Shown: positions 27,841 to 35,416 of the stretch, piece after piece
Layout of the letters: each line of letters opens with the position of its first letter
Numbering within the stretch: position 1 is the stretch's first letter
Assembly (NCBI GenBank): GCA_041389525.1
Contig: JAWKRR010000031.1
Span: forward strand, 22,473-86,472
DNA: 64,000 bases
Origin: JACKFB01 sp041389525
Lineage (GTDB): Bacteria > Myxococcota_A > UBA9042 > PHBI01 > JACKFB01
Direction of reading: 5' to 3'
Notes under the pieces: generated by a model
Database searches by the model: none
The model's input: the letters and a program-made list of their open reading frames with translations, nothing else
What the model was told of the DNA's origin: nothing
Made by a program: the position numbers and the translations under genes

Positions 27841-29079
27841 ATGCCCTCGTTCCACCTCGCCCGCGTCGTCGCGCTCGCCGCGCCGGCCGCCCTCCTCGCA
27901 GCGTGTCTGGCGCCCGGCAGCGCGACCGAGAGCCTCGCCTGCGCGACCGACACGGACTGCGCAAAGGGCCTCCGCTGCCTCACCCACTACTGGATCTGCG
28001 TGGACGCGAGCATCGAGGCGCCCGACCCAGGTGACCCGGGGTCGCTTCAGCCCGTCCCAATCGCCGGAGACCTCCTGACGACCCGCGGCGCGCTGCCCTT
28101 CGGTTACGTCGACGCCGTCTACGCGCCGGGCTTCGAGCGAATCTTCCTTAGCTACGGCGCCGAGGGCGTCGTGCGGGTCTTCGATATCGCGTCGAAGAAG
28201 GTCACGACCCTGGATCTCGGCCACATCCCGTCGCGCATGACCTGGGACGCCCTCCACTCGCGGGTCCTCGTGGCGCTGGTGGTCGCAGGCTTCTCCGAGC
28301 CCGAGCGGGACGACACGCCGCACGGCTTCGTGGTCGCCATCGACCCGGCCGCCCTCACCGCGTCCGAGCGCGTCTGGGTGCCGCGTACGCCAGCCCGCGT
28401 CCTGCCCTCCGTCGACCGGGCCGTCGTCCACGTCGCGTCTAAGATGAGGGACCAAGCCGACATCGTGACGCTCGACCTCGACTCGGGCGACTGGCTCGAT
28501 GGGGAGACCGTGTGGGACATGGAGCTGGCCTTCGTCCCCCACACCAGCGGGCGCCGAGCCTACGGAGCGCCCGTCGCCACCTGGAGAGACGAGCTGGTCC
28601 GCGTCGACCTGTCCGCCGAGGGCGTCGTCGGGACGAGCGAGCGCGAGCTGCCGCGCGACCGAAGCACCTGCGGCGACCTGCGCGTGTCGGCCGAGGGAAG
28701 CACCCTCATCGCGCGCTGCGGGGACGTCCTCGCGTCCGGCCCAGCGATCGAGACCGACATGACCTGGGTCGCCAACCTCGGGGCCTCTTGGATCGACCTG
28801 AGCTTCGGCACCGACGGCGCGTTCGCCTACCTGCTCTTCGACCAGTTCGCCGGCGACGAACCCGACGCCCTGCGCGGCTCCGACGGCCTCGGCATCGTCG
28901 ACATGAGCCTGCCGCGCATGACCTTCAGCCACACGCTCCACCAGCCCGCCCGCCGCCTCTTCGCCCGCGACGACGACCTCCTGGTGGTCCTCGACCAGCT
29001 CACCCTGCCACCGAGCACGGAGATCCTGAGCTTGCCCCTCGACCACCTCGGAGCTTCAGCGCCCACCAGCGCGCGCTGA
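27841..29079 (+). CDS. Lipoprotein with predicted beta-propeller, unknown function
   Basis: A 412-aa predicted lipoprotein. The N-terminus has a signal peptide with lipobox LLAAC, then a short Cys-containing motif (CATDTDCAKGLRCLTHYWIC) common in myxobacterial surface proteins. From about residue 75 the sequence has repeated strand patterns such as YVDAVYAPGFERIFLSYGAEG and VRVFDIASKKVTTLDLG, which suggest a YVTN/WD-like propeller. No catalytic motif is visible. It lies directly downstream of the giant surface protein, on the same strand but separated by 250 bases containing a repeat. Confidence 0.75.
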   Translation: MPSFHLARVVALAAPAALLAACLAPGSATESLACATDTDCAKGLRCLTHYWICVDASIEAPDPGDPGSLQPVPIAGDLLTTRGALPFGYVDAVYAPGFERIFLSYGAEGVVRVFDIASKKVTTLDLGHIPSRMTWDALHSRVLVALVVAGFSEPERDDTPHGFVVAIDPAALTASERVWVPRTPARVLPSVDRAVVHVASKMRDQADIVTLDLDSGDWLDGETVWDMELAFVPHTSGRRAYGAPVATWRDELVRVDLSAEGVVGTSERELPRDRSTCGDLRVSAEGSTLIARCGDVLASGPAIETDMTWVANLGASWIDLSFGTDGAFAYLLFDQFAGDEPDALRGSDGLGIVDMSLPRMTFSHTLHQPARRLFARDDDLLVVLDQLTLPPSTEILSLPLDHLGASAPTSAR

Positions 29080-29250
29080 GTCGGCTCTGGCGTGAGACAG
29101 CGGAGCGCCCGCGGGCGAGCGGTGTCGGCACGCCGCGCGTCAAGCCTGAGCGTGGGGGACTTCCGCGGTCTGGTGCCGATCCGCGTTGGATTTGCGCCGC
29201 GCCTCACATGCGTCTAGGGTCCGCGAGTCCACGCCACACGGAGCCTCGCC

Positions 29251-30042
29251 ATGCGCGCCCTTCTGATCACACTCGTCCTGTTCGTCGCTGTCGGCTGCGA
29301 TTCCTCCACGATCACCACCGACGCCGACGCCACGCCCGACGCGACGAGCGACGTGACGGCAGACACGACGCCTGACGCGACGCCCGATGCCACTCCGGAC
29401 GCGACGCCCGATGCCACTCCGGACGCGACGCCTGACGCGACGCCCGATGCCACTCCGGACGCGACGCCCGACGCCACGCCCGACGCCACTCCGGACGCCA
29501 CGCCGGACGCCACCCCCGACGCCACCTCGACCTGCCCCGCTCGCGCCGCCACGCTTGGGGTCCAGCTCGACCGCCAGGACGTCGTCATCGAGGCGGTCCG
29601 CTTCAGCCCCACCAGCCCCGTGGCCGTGCTGCGCAACGGCACTGACGCCGCCGTGACCATCACCACCGCGTGGCGTTGGTGCAGCCGCCCGCTCTACGGC
29701 CCCGTGGTCGCCGAAGACGTGGTCATCGGCGCGAACGAGTCGCTGACGGTCACCGTCCCCTTCCCCCTCGGCGCGGTCGACGAGCTGGCCCTGTACAACA
29801 ACAGCTCCTACGGCAGCAGCAACGCCATCCGCGCGTTCGTCGCCTGGGGCGCGGCTCCCCCGGCCCCCGTGACCGGCCTGACCCGCGTCGACGTCGCCAC
29901 CACCGCCGGCATCTGGGACGGGATCTTGGAGTTCGTCCCGATCGCGGCCGGCGACGGCGCCATCCTGGCCAACGACAGCGGCCTGCTGCTCGCCTTCCCG
30001 GGCGCCTTCAGCAGCATCGCCGCCTCCTGCCCCCTGCAGTAG
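29251..30042 (+). CDS. Lipoprotein with DATP repeat linker
   Basis: A 263-aa predicted lipoprotein: signal peptide with lipobox VAVGC (C16), then a low-complexity linker of about 18 DATP-type tetrapeptides (residues 25-91) and a C-terminal globular domain of about 170 residues. The latter has beta-strand character and Cys at 94 and near the C-terminus (ASCPLQ), which could form a disulfide, and resembles lamin-tail-like beta-sandwiches only loosely. A GGAG ribosome site precedes the ATG. The DNA of the linker is a tandem repeat likely to vary in length between strains. Confidence 0.75.
   Translation: MRALLITLVLFVAVGCDSSTITTDADATPDATSDVTADTTPDATPDATPDATPDATPDATPDATPDATPDATPDATPDATPDATPDATPDATSTCPARAATLGVQLDRQDVVIEAVRFSPTSPVAVLRNGTDAAVTITTAWRWCSRPLYGPVVAEDVVIGANESLTVTVPFPLGAVDELALYNNSSYGSSNAIRAFVAWGAAPPAPVTGLTRVDVATTAGIWDGILEFVPIAAGDGAILANDSGLLLAFPGAFSSIAASCPLQ
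29380..29522. repeat. In-frame tandem repeat encoding DATP units
   Basis: Near-identical 12-base units (GACGCGACGCCC, GATGCCACTCCG and variants) repeated in frame inside the lipoprotein gene, encoding Asp-Ala-Thr-Pro. Higher-order 24-base periodicity is visible. Slippage would change only linker length. Confidence 0.85.
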
Positions 30043-30082
30043 CGAGCCAGCCGCACCCTCCGGTGACCTTCGGGCCGCCCCC

Positions 30083-30547
30083 TCACGCCGAGCGCGCGAC
30101 GGGGGCGACGCTCGCCGGGCGGGCGCCCGTGGACGCCGGGACACAGTCGAGGCCCACCAAGGTCGCGCGGACGGCGTCTTCCCACGGGGTGTGCGGCTCG
30201 GCCCCAAGGAAGGCGGTGAGCCGGCGGTTGTCCAGCCGCAGCGGCACGCGCCACAGGTAGCGCATCTCGCGCAGCTCGCGAAACAGCGTCACGAACGGCG
30301 ACAGCGCGGTGACGAGCGGCCACGGGAACCCCTTGCGCCGCGGTTTCACCCCGCCGGCCGCGGTCACGACGGCGTCGATGGCTTCGTAGATGCGCTCGCC
30401 CTTCGGGTCCCAGTGCCCGCCCATATGAAAGCGCGCGAAGGGCTCGAGCTCCGCCGCGCGTTCGAGCAGCTGCGCGATGGTCTCGGCCACGTCCGGCAGG
30501 TACGCCCACTGGTGCCCCACGCCCGAGCGCCCCGGCCGCGTCACCGA
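30083..30547 (-). pseudogene. C-terminal fragment of an NAD-dependent epimerase/dehydratase
   Basis: The reading frame from HQWAYLPDVAETIAQLLERA through FHMGGHWDPKGE, REMRYLWRVPLRLDNRRL and AFLGAEPHTPWEDAVRATL matches the C-terminal half of SDR-type sugar epimerases. The Rossmann-fold N-terminal half (about 150 residues with the GxxGxxG motif) is missing; instead the upstream DNA consists of three copies of a 33-bp repeat (30551-30674) that read through in frame. It is therefore a truncated, probably non-functional gene. Confidence 0.75.
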
Positions 30548-30550
30548 CTT

Positions 30551-30674
30551 GAGTGCGTACCGTGGGTGCCTGACACCGTACTCCCTGCGCGTCGGCGCGA
30601 TCGTCTGAAGTGCGTACCGCGGGTGCCTGACGCCGTACTCGAAGTGCGTACCGCGGGTGCCTGACGCCGTACTC
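30551..30674. repeat. Three copies of a ~33-bp repeat
   Basis: Copies at 30551-30584, 30608-30640 and 30642-30674, with core GTGCGTACCGCGGGTGCCTG followed by ACRCCGTACTC. A fourth, shorter copy is at 39268-39295. On the minus strand they spell GVRHPRYAL when translated. They abut the truncated epimerase on one side and the tonB stop on the other. The sequence is REP-like, but no transposase is present. Confidence 0.88.
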
Positions 30675-30680
30675 CACACG

Positions 30681-31556
30681 TCAGTTTAGTCGGAATTGGC
30701 AAATCCAGCGCACGCGTGACGCCACGGCTAGGCCATCGACGCGCGCTGCGCGAAAGCGTAGCTGCTTCGCGGCGGCCAAGGCGGCGCGATCGAAGTCGGC
30801 GCCTGCGGGGCGAACCAGCTTGGCATCTCGCACCCGCCCTTCGGCTGTCACCGTGAGCATGAGCGTCACGTCCGCCTCGATGCCGTCCTCGGCCGCCGCC
30901 ACCGGGTAGCGTGGTTGGGCGTCGGACACCAAGCTAGGCGGTTCGTCGGCCATGTCTGCGTCGATCGGGGCTGCGTTGGACCGCGCCCCTTCGTCGCGTG
31001 TCCCCCGCGCCGCGTTCCGAGAAACCGAGGCCGTGTGGACGCCACCCGAGTCCCCTGCGCCGCCCGAGGCTTCCGCCACCGGGACCTTCGCCATCGCCCG
31101 CTCGGACGGCGCCGCGCCGGCATCGTCGGGCGCCGCGACGGGCTCAGGCCGGGGCGACGGTCGCCTCGGCTCGCGAGCTTTCGCGGGGCGCGGCGACTCC
31201 CTGCGTGCGGAGGCTACCTCGACCTGCGGGGGCGTCGGCCCCGCCTCCACCGTGACCAGCTCGGCTGGCGCGAGTGGCGGGCGAGGCGCGGGCGGCACGT
31301 CCGCACGAGGCTCCACCGCCTCCTGCCGGGGCACCGCCTCCGCATCCGGCCGCGACGCCCGCTCGAAGCTCTGCCCGGCCCGAAAGGCCACGGCCGCGGA
31401 CACGACCGGGACCGCCCTCCCGCTCGGGCGCAGCTCGGTTACCCCGCCACCCGCGTCCCCCGAAACCACCAGCGGCGCGCCAACGACGAAGGCCGTGTGC
31501 AGTGCAGCCGACAGCGCGAGCGCCCCGACCAACAGATCGCCGAATACGCGCCTCAT
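30681..31556 (-). CDS. tonB: TonB-like energy transducer
   Basis: A 291-aa protein with an N-terminal membrane anchor (DLLVGALALSAALHTAFVV, about residues 6-24), a long Pro/Ala/Arg-rich periplasmic linker (about 85-160) and a C-terminal TonB domain: DAQPRYPVAAAEDGIEADVT with LTVTAEGRVRDAKLVRPAG and FDRAALAAAKQLRFRAA. It transmits proton-motive force to outer-membrane receptors. The ATG overlaps the receptor stop by one base (TGATG), so it is translationally coupled to the receptor gene and probably serves it. ExbB/ExbD are not in the window. Confidence 0.88.
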   Translation of the reverse strand: MRRVFGDLLVGALALSAALHTAFVVGAPLVVSGDAGGGVTELRPSGRAVPVVSAAVAFRAGQSFERASRPDAEAVPRQEAVEPRADVPPAPRPPLAPAELVTVEAGPTPPQVEVASARRESPRPAKAREPRRPSPRPEPVAAPDDAGAAPSERAMAKVPVAEASGGAGDSGGVHTASVSRNAARGTRDEGARSNAAPIDADMADEPPSLVSDAQPRYPVAAAEDGIEADVTLMLTVTAEGRVRDAKLVRPAGADFDRAALAAAKQLRFRAARVDGLAVASRVRWICQFRLN

Positions 31557-33673
31557 CAGAACTTCATCGCGACAGTCGCCCGCACGTTCAGCGGTACGCC
31601 CGGCGTGAAGTCGACATCGGCGCACCCGCCACCGTCTGCGAAGGCCGGCGCGCGGCATGGCGGTTCCCCCGAGAGTCGGCTGGTCGTGGCGAATTGCGCC
31701 TCGCGATAGCTGGCGTTCGTGAGGTTCTCGAGATCCAACCGGACCTCGAACCAGCGATGCTCGTAGCCCGCGCTCACGTCCAGCAGGGCGTATCCCTCCG
31801 CGCGCAGCGAGTTGTCCTCGTTCGCGGGACGGTCGCTGATAAAGCGCGCGCCGAGACGCCCGTAGACGCCGGATGGGTGACGCACGGACACACCACCCGC
31901 GGCCGTAACCGTCGGGGCCAACGGGATGCGGTCCGCGCCTGCCTCGGCATCGAGGAACCGCCCGTGATTGTAGGTGAAGTCAGCATCCACGAAGAGCCAG
32001 TCGAGGACCCGCAGCCGCGCCTCCACCTCGACGCCCACTCGCAGCGTCTCGCCGGAGGCCTCTGTAGTCCCGCCGTCGCCCGACCAGACCAACTCCTCGC
32101 CCAGATGAATCGCGTAGCCGGAGACGCCGATCGTCAGCCGCTCGATGGGCGTCACTCGAAACCCCACGTCACCGCTCGTCGCGCGGGCGAAGGGTGTGCC
32201 GCCCGCGACGACCGCGCGCGCGTCGTTGCTGTGGTAGCCGATGCCGAAGTTGAGGAAGACATCCAACATCGCCAGCGGCGAGAAGACAGCGCTGAGCTTC
32301 GGGCTCGCGAAGATGTAGCTCTTGGCACCTCCGGGCGCGCCGTCCACGGCGAAGTGCAGCATGTCGACGCGTGTGCCCCCGACGAGCTGAAGCCACGGCG
32401 TCAAACGCGCGCTCTCCTCTGCGAAGAAGCCCAGCGCCGCCTCCCGGATGGTCGAGTCGATGCGGGTGGCGAGGCGCTCTCGCTCGCGAGCTGAGAAGAG
32501 GCCCGCTTTAGCGCGGTCAAAGCGGGTCTGGAGGCCCAGTGTGTGGGTCAGCGCGACGCCGCGCCCCACGTCCTGCCGCCGCGAATACGAGCCCTTGAAC
32601 CCGACGAGGACGCGGTCGTCGGTCTGCTCGATCTGGTCGCCGTTGACCGGGTCCTCCAGGAAGAACGTGAAGTTGGAGGAGAGCTGGAAGTTGCTAATCG
32701 CCAGGTAGGCCAGCGCGTCCAGCCGCTCGTCGTCCGAGGGTCGGTGGCGGACCGATGCGGTGAGACCCAGCCGTTGCGTCGAGCCCCCCTCGCTCGGATC
32801 GAGGCTGCCGAAGCGGTCGAGCTCGCCCGCGCGCACTAGCCGCGAGGGGATCTGGCCCGACGCGTTCCAGGTGCTCGCGTACCCGGTGGCCGCGATGTCG
32901 ATTCGCGTGCGACTGGACAGATCCAGGCTGAGCTTCCCGAACGCGGAGAGCCGCCGAGCGCGCTCCGGGCTGTCGAATGGGCCATCCCAGGTTCTGGCCT
33001 CGGCGGCGACCAGCGCGGAACCGCCCTTCCACCGCGGGCCCGCCATCATCAAGCCGCGGTGCTCGCCGTAGCGCCCGATGGAATATTGCAAGCGCGTCAC
33101 ACCGTCGCCGCGTCTGGTCACCAGATTGACCGCCCCTGCGGTGGCGAAGTCGCCGTGGCGTACGTCGTATGGGCCCTTGGCTATCTCGATGCGGTCGACC
33201 AACTCCGGGATAAGCCAGTGCAGGTCCGCGAAGCCCTGGCCGTGGCCGTGGCTGACGAGGTTGACCGGCACGCCGTCCACGCTCAGCGCGAGGTCGGTGC
33301 CGTGGTCGATGTCGAAGCCGCGCAGGAAGTACTGGTTCGCCTTCCCGCCGCCCGCGTGCTGCATCACGATGAGCCCCGGGGTTACCTGCAGGATGTCGGC
33401 GGGCCGCGTCACGGGACGCAACTTCAGGTCGCGGTCGCGCACAGTTTGCTCGGACGCCGCCGTGCGCGGGGTGTGACCTTGGACGCGGGTGCGCACGGTC
33501 GTGGCTGGGGGCGGGCTCGGCTGCTGCGTGTCCGCCTCGTCGTGGGGCCGCTTCGCGTCATCAGGTTTCGCGGGAGCCGACGACGGCTCGTCCCCCCGTG
33601 TTTCGGGCGTAGCCGCAGATGCGGCGCAGATGGGCCCTGCCAACACGGCGAGGGCCAGCGCGGTGGCGCGCAT
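31556..33673 (-). CDS. TonB-dependent outer-membrane receptor
   Basis: A 705-aa receptor with signal peptide (MRATALALAVLAGPICAASA), a plug domain (about 60-185) with ILQVTPGLIVMQHAGGG, YFLRGFDIDHGTDLAL and DRIEIAKGPYDVRHGDFATA, then a beta-barrel ending in a C-terminal Phe (VAMKF), as usual for outer-membrane proteins. An AGGAG site precedes the ATG at 33673. The substrate is not indicated by sequence; neighbours are TonB downstream and a His-rich membrane protein upstream, which weakly suggests metal or metal-chelate uptake. No cobalamin riboswitch was found in the upstream region. Confidence 0.9.
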   Translation of the reverse strand: MRATALALAVLAGPICAASAATPETRGDEPSSAPAKPDDAKRPHDEADTQQPSPPPATTVRTRVQGHTPRTAASEQTVRDRDLKLRPVTRPADILQVTPGLIVMQHAGGGKANQYFLRGFDIDHGTDLALSVDGVPVNLVSHGHGQGFADLHWLIPELVDRIEIAKGPYDVRHGDFATAGAVNLVTRRGDGVTRLQYSIGRYGEHRGLMMAGPRWKGGSALVAAEARTWDGPFDSPERARRLSAFGKLSLDLSSRTRIDIAATGYASTWNASGQIPSRLVRAGELDRFGSLDPSEGGSTQRLGLTASVRHRPSDDERLDALAYLAISNFQLSSNFTFFLEDPVNGDQIEQTDDRVLVGFKGSYSRRQDVGRGVALTHTLGLQTRFDRAKAGLFSARERERLATRIDSTIREAALGFFAEESARLTPWLQLVGGTRVDMLHFAVDGAPGGAKSYIFASPKLSAVFSPLAMLDVFLNFGIGYHSNDARAVVAGGTPFARATSGDVGFRVTPIERLTIGVSGYAIHLGEELVWSGDGGTTEASGETLRVGVEVEARLRVLDWLFVDADFTYNHGRFLDAEAGADRIPLAPTVTAAGGVSVRHPSGVYGRLGARFISDRPANEDNSLRAEGYALLDVSAGYEHRWFEVRLDLENLTNASYREAQFATTSRLSGEPPCRAPAFADGGGCADVDFTPGVPLNVRATVAMKF

Positions 33674-33711
33674 GGTTACTCCTGGGAATTCGATGAGTTC
33701 TTCGACATCGC

Positions 33712-34317
33712 TCAAGCTGGGCGGGCGAAGACTCCAGGAGGACCGCGGGCGACTGGGCTCGAGACGCGCGCCGCGAGCGGGCGGGCGGTGGCAGATGCGA
33801 CGATGGCGTCCAAGGGCACTAGCGGCGCCGGGACGAAGGTCACGCTGACGGCCGCGGTCAGCGCGAATTGCCCGTGGGTCAGGCTTCCAGCGCCATGCGG
33901 TGCGCCGGGCGCTCCGTCTTCGGGGTGATGATGGTGCGGAGCCTGGGGGTCCGACCCGCGGTGTGGGGCCCCTTGTCCCGCTGCCGGCGTCGGGTCCGCG
34001 GGCACGTCCGAGTGGGCCAGACCTAACGCATGCAAGCGCTCGTGCTCGGTCGCACGGCGGCGTTGGCGGTGCACGATGCGCGACGCGTTCGGGTCGGCCT
34101 GGCCGTGGCCCGCGAACGCGGACGGATCCCACGTGCGGCCTGCGTCCCCCGGGCCAGGCGAAGGCGCCAGCTCCGCGGCGTGCTCCAGATGGTGCGCCAG
34201 CGGTACGAGCAGCGTGCCGAACACGAAGACCGAGAGCGCCAACTGGGCCGCGGACCGGTGGGCCGCCGTGGAACGACGCACTCGCGGCGACCGGTGCGGA
34301 CGACCAGCCGCTCGCAC
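33712..34317 (-). CDS. His-rich small membrane/periplasmic protein
   Basis: About 200 aa, start uncertain (GTG at 34317 or 34281). One hydrophobic segment, LALSVFVFGTLLVPLAHHLEH, is followed by a hydrophilic region with many His (PQAPHHHHPEDGAPGAPHG) and a second weaker hydrophobic segment near FALTAAVSVTFVPAPLVPLD. No family recognised, but the layout resembles small His-rich proteins encoded beside metal-related TonB receptors. It ends 38 bases before the receptor start, so it is probably the first gene of the his-rich/receptor/tonB operon. Confidence 0.5.
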   Translation of the reverse strand: MRAAGRPHRSPRVRRSTAAHRSAAQLALSVFVFGTLLVPLAHHLEHAAELAPSPGPGDAGRTWDPSAFAGHGQADPNASRIVHRQRRRATEHERLHALGLAHSDVPADPTPAAGQGAPHRGSDPQAPHHHHPEDGAPGAPHGAGSLTHGQFALTAAVSVTFVPAPLVPLDAIVASATARPLAARVSSPVARGPPGVFARPA

Positions 34318-34931
34318 GGCGCCGGCCCTTCGTCGTGGCGGGGCGGACTCACGGCGCGCCGGAGCAGGTGAAGGGGCTTGGCTCAAAAGGGGTGCATCCG
34401 AATGTTGAACGTCGGTCCTGGAACAGGGATGGCGCCTGCCCAGGCTGGTGCGTGGGCAAGATACGTGCGACCGCCGTCGACGGATCGACACGCGCGTCGG
34501 CGGCGCCTGCGACCGCGCCGAGCCCTGACACCCGCCCACGCGACCTGCGCGCCGAACCCGCGATCCTCATGGTGGTGATTGGCGCCCCCGGGGCCGGCGT
34601 CGCCCTCACGTCGGCACGACGCGGACGCCAGGTCAAAGGCTGGCGCCGAGCGGGGTTCGAAAACACGGCGTGCGGCACGTACCGCGAGGTACCGCACGTT
34701 TTCTGGGACGCCTGCAGGGACGAACGACGACGCGCGCGAGAAGGGAGAGGACCTTCACGGGCTGACCCAGAACCAGCGGGGCGCGATTCTGGTGGCGCTC
34801 TGTCGGATGGCCAGCGAGCAGATCGCGCAACATCCCGATCCCGAGCGAACGCTGCGCTGGCAGGGTCCTCTGAGCCCCGAGACCGAAGCCCTGCTGCGCC
34901 GCCTGTGCCGCGGGTGCCTGACCCCGTACCG
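34318..34931. other. Intergenic region with possible gene remnant
   Basis: About 600 bases upstream of the TonB receptor operon. On the plus strand around 34760-34915 one frame reads LTQNQRGAILVALCRMASEQ and then SPETEALLRRLCR, which looks protein-like but has no start codon with a ribosome site and runs into the repeat at 34932. I treat it as a possible remnant. The operon promoter must also lie here but was not identified. Confidence 0.35.
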
Positions 34932-35114
34932 TTCAAGGCGGCGCGGCGCCGACGGCGCAGGTACCCGGTGCCCGCAGCCGCCAAGGGGGTACGCCACCTT
35001 CCCCGTAACGGCTGCCCCTCGCGGGGAAAACCGAACCGGACTGGCGATTTCCCGGTTGTCATGGCGGCTGCAGGCGCGGCGATGATGCGCCCCGCGGCGG
35101 CCGCCGCCAACCCC
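34932..35114. repeat. ~183-bp long direct repeat, copy 1 (contains TIR element 34974-35071)
   Basis: About 95% identical to 39052-39233 and in the same orientation, the two copies enclosing about 4 kb. Inside is a 98-bp element bounded by terminal inverted repeats GCAGCCGCCA (34974-34983) and TGGCGGCTGC (35062-35071), with the conserved core GGGTACGCCACCTTCCCC. Related elements with diverged ends are at 39420 and 44606. Confidence 0.9.
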
Positions 35115-35131
35115 CGAGCGGCTGCCGCGGG

Positions 35132-35416
35132 CTACGTCAGCAGGCTTGGGCTCGACGCGACCACGAGGCTGATGAGCGCCATCTCGGCCTCGCTCAGCGC
35201 GCCGCTGTTGTCGAGGAGGTCCCAGACGAATTCGTGGGACTCGCGAATGCTCATGGGGTCGAACCGACGCGACACGACGACCAGGTGGATGTTCGTTCCG
35301 TGTCCGTCCGAGACATCGACCGTGTCGGTCGGGAACTCCTTTCGGAGCACCTGCTCGATCGCCGCCTTGACGGCCTCGCGCTCGCGCATCGGAGTCTTCT
35401 GGGCGACCCGGGTCAC
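35132..35416 (-). CDS. Small uncharacterised protein, third gene of an unknown operon
   Basis: A 94-aa alpha/beta protein. The pattern IEQVLRKEFPTDTVDVSDGH, then GTNIHLVVVSRRFDPMSIRE and SHEFVWDLL resembles a small BolA/KH-like fold in outline, but I would not assign a family. Its GTG start overlaps the stop of the preceding 609-aa gene as GTGA, so translation is coupled. The gene ends 18 bases from the flanking 183-bp repeat. Confidence 0.65.
   Translation of the reverse strand: MTRVAQKTPMREREAVKAAIEQVLRKEFPTDTVDVSDGHGTNIHLVVVSRRFDPMSIRESHEFVWDLLDNSGALSEAEMALISLVVASSPSLLT

Noticed and set aside
30551..30674. CRISPR-like array at the triple repeat
   Set aside because: Only three copies with spacers of about 23 and 1 base, and no cas genes.
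34318..34720. Cobalamin or other riboswitch upstream of the TonB receptor operon
   Set aside because: No riboswitch signature (such as the B12-box) was seen in the leader.
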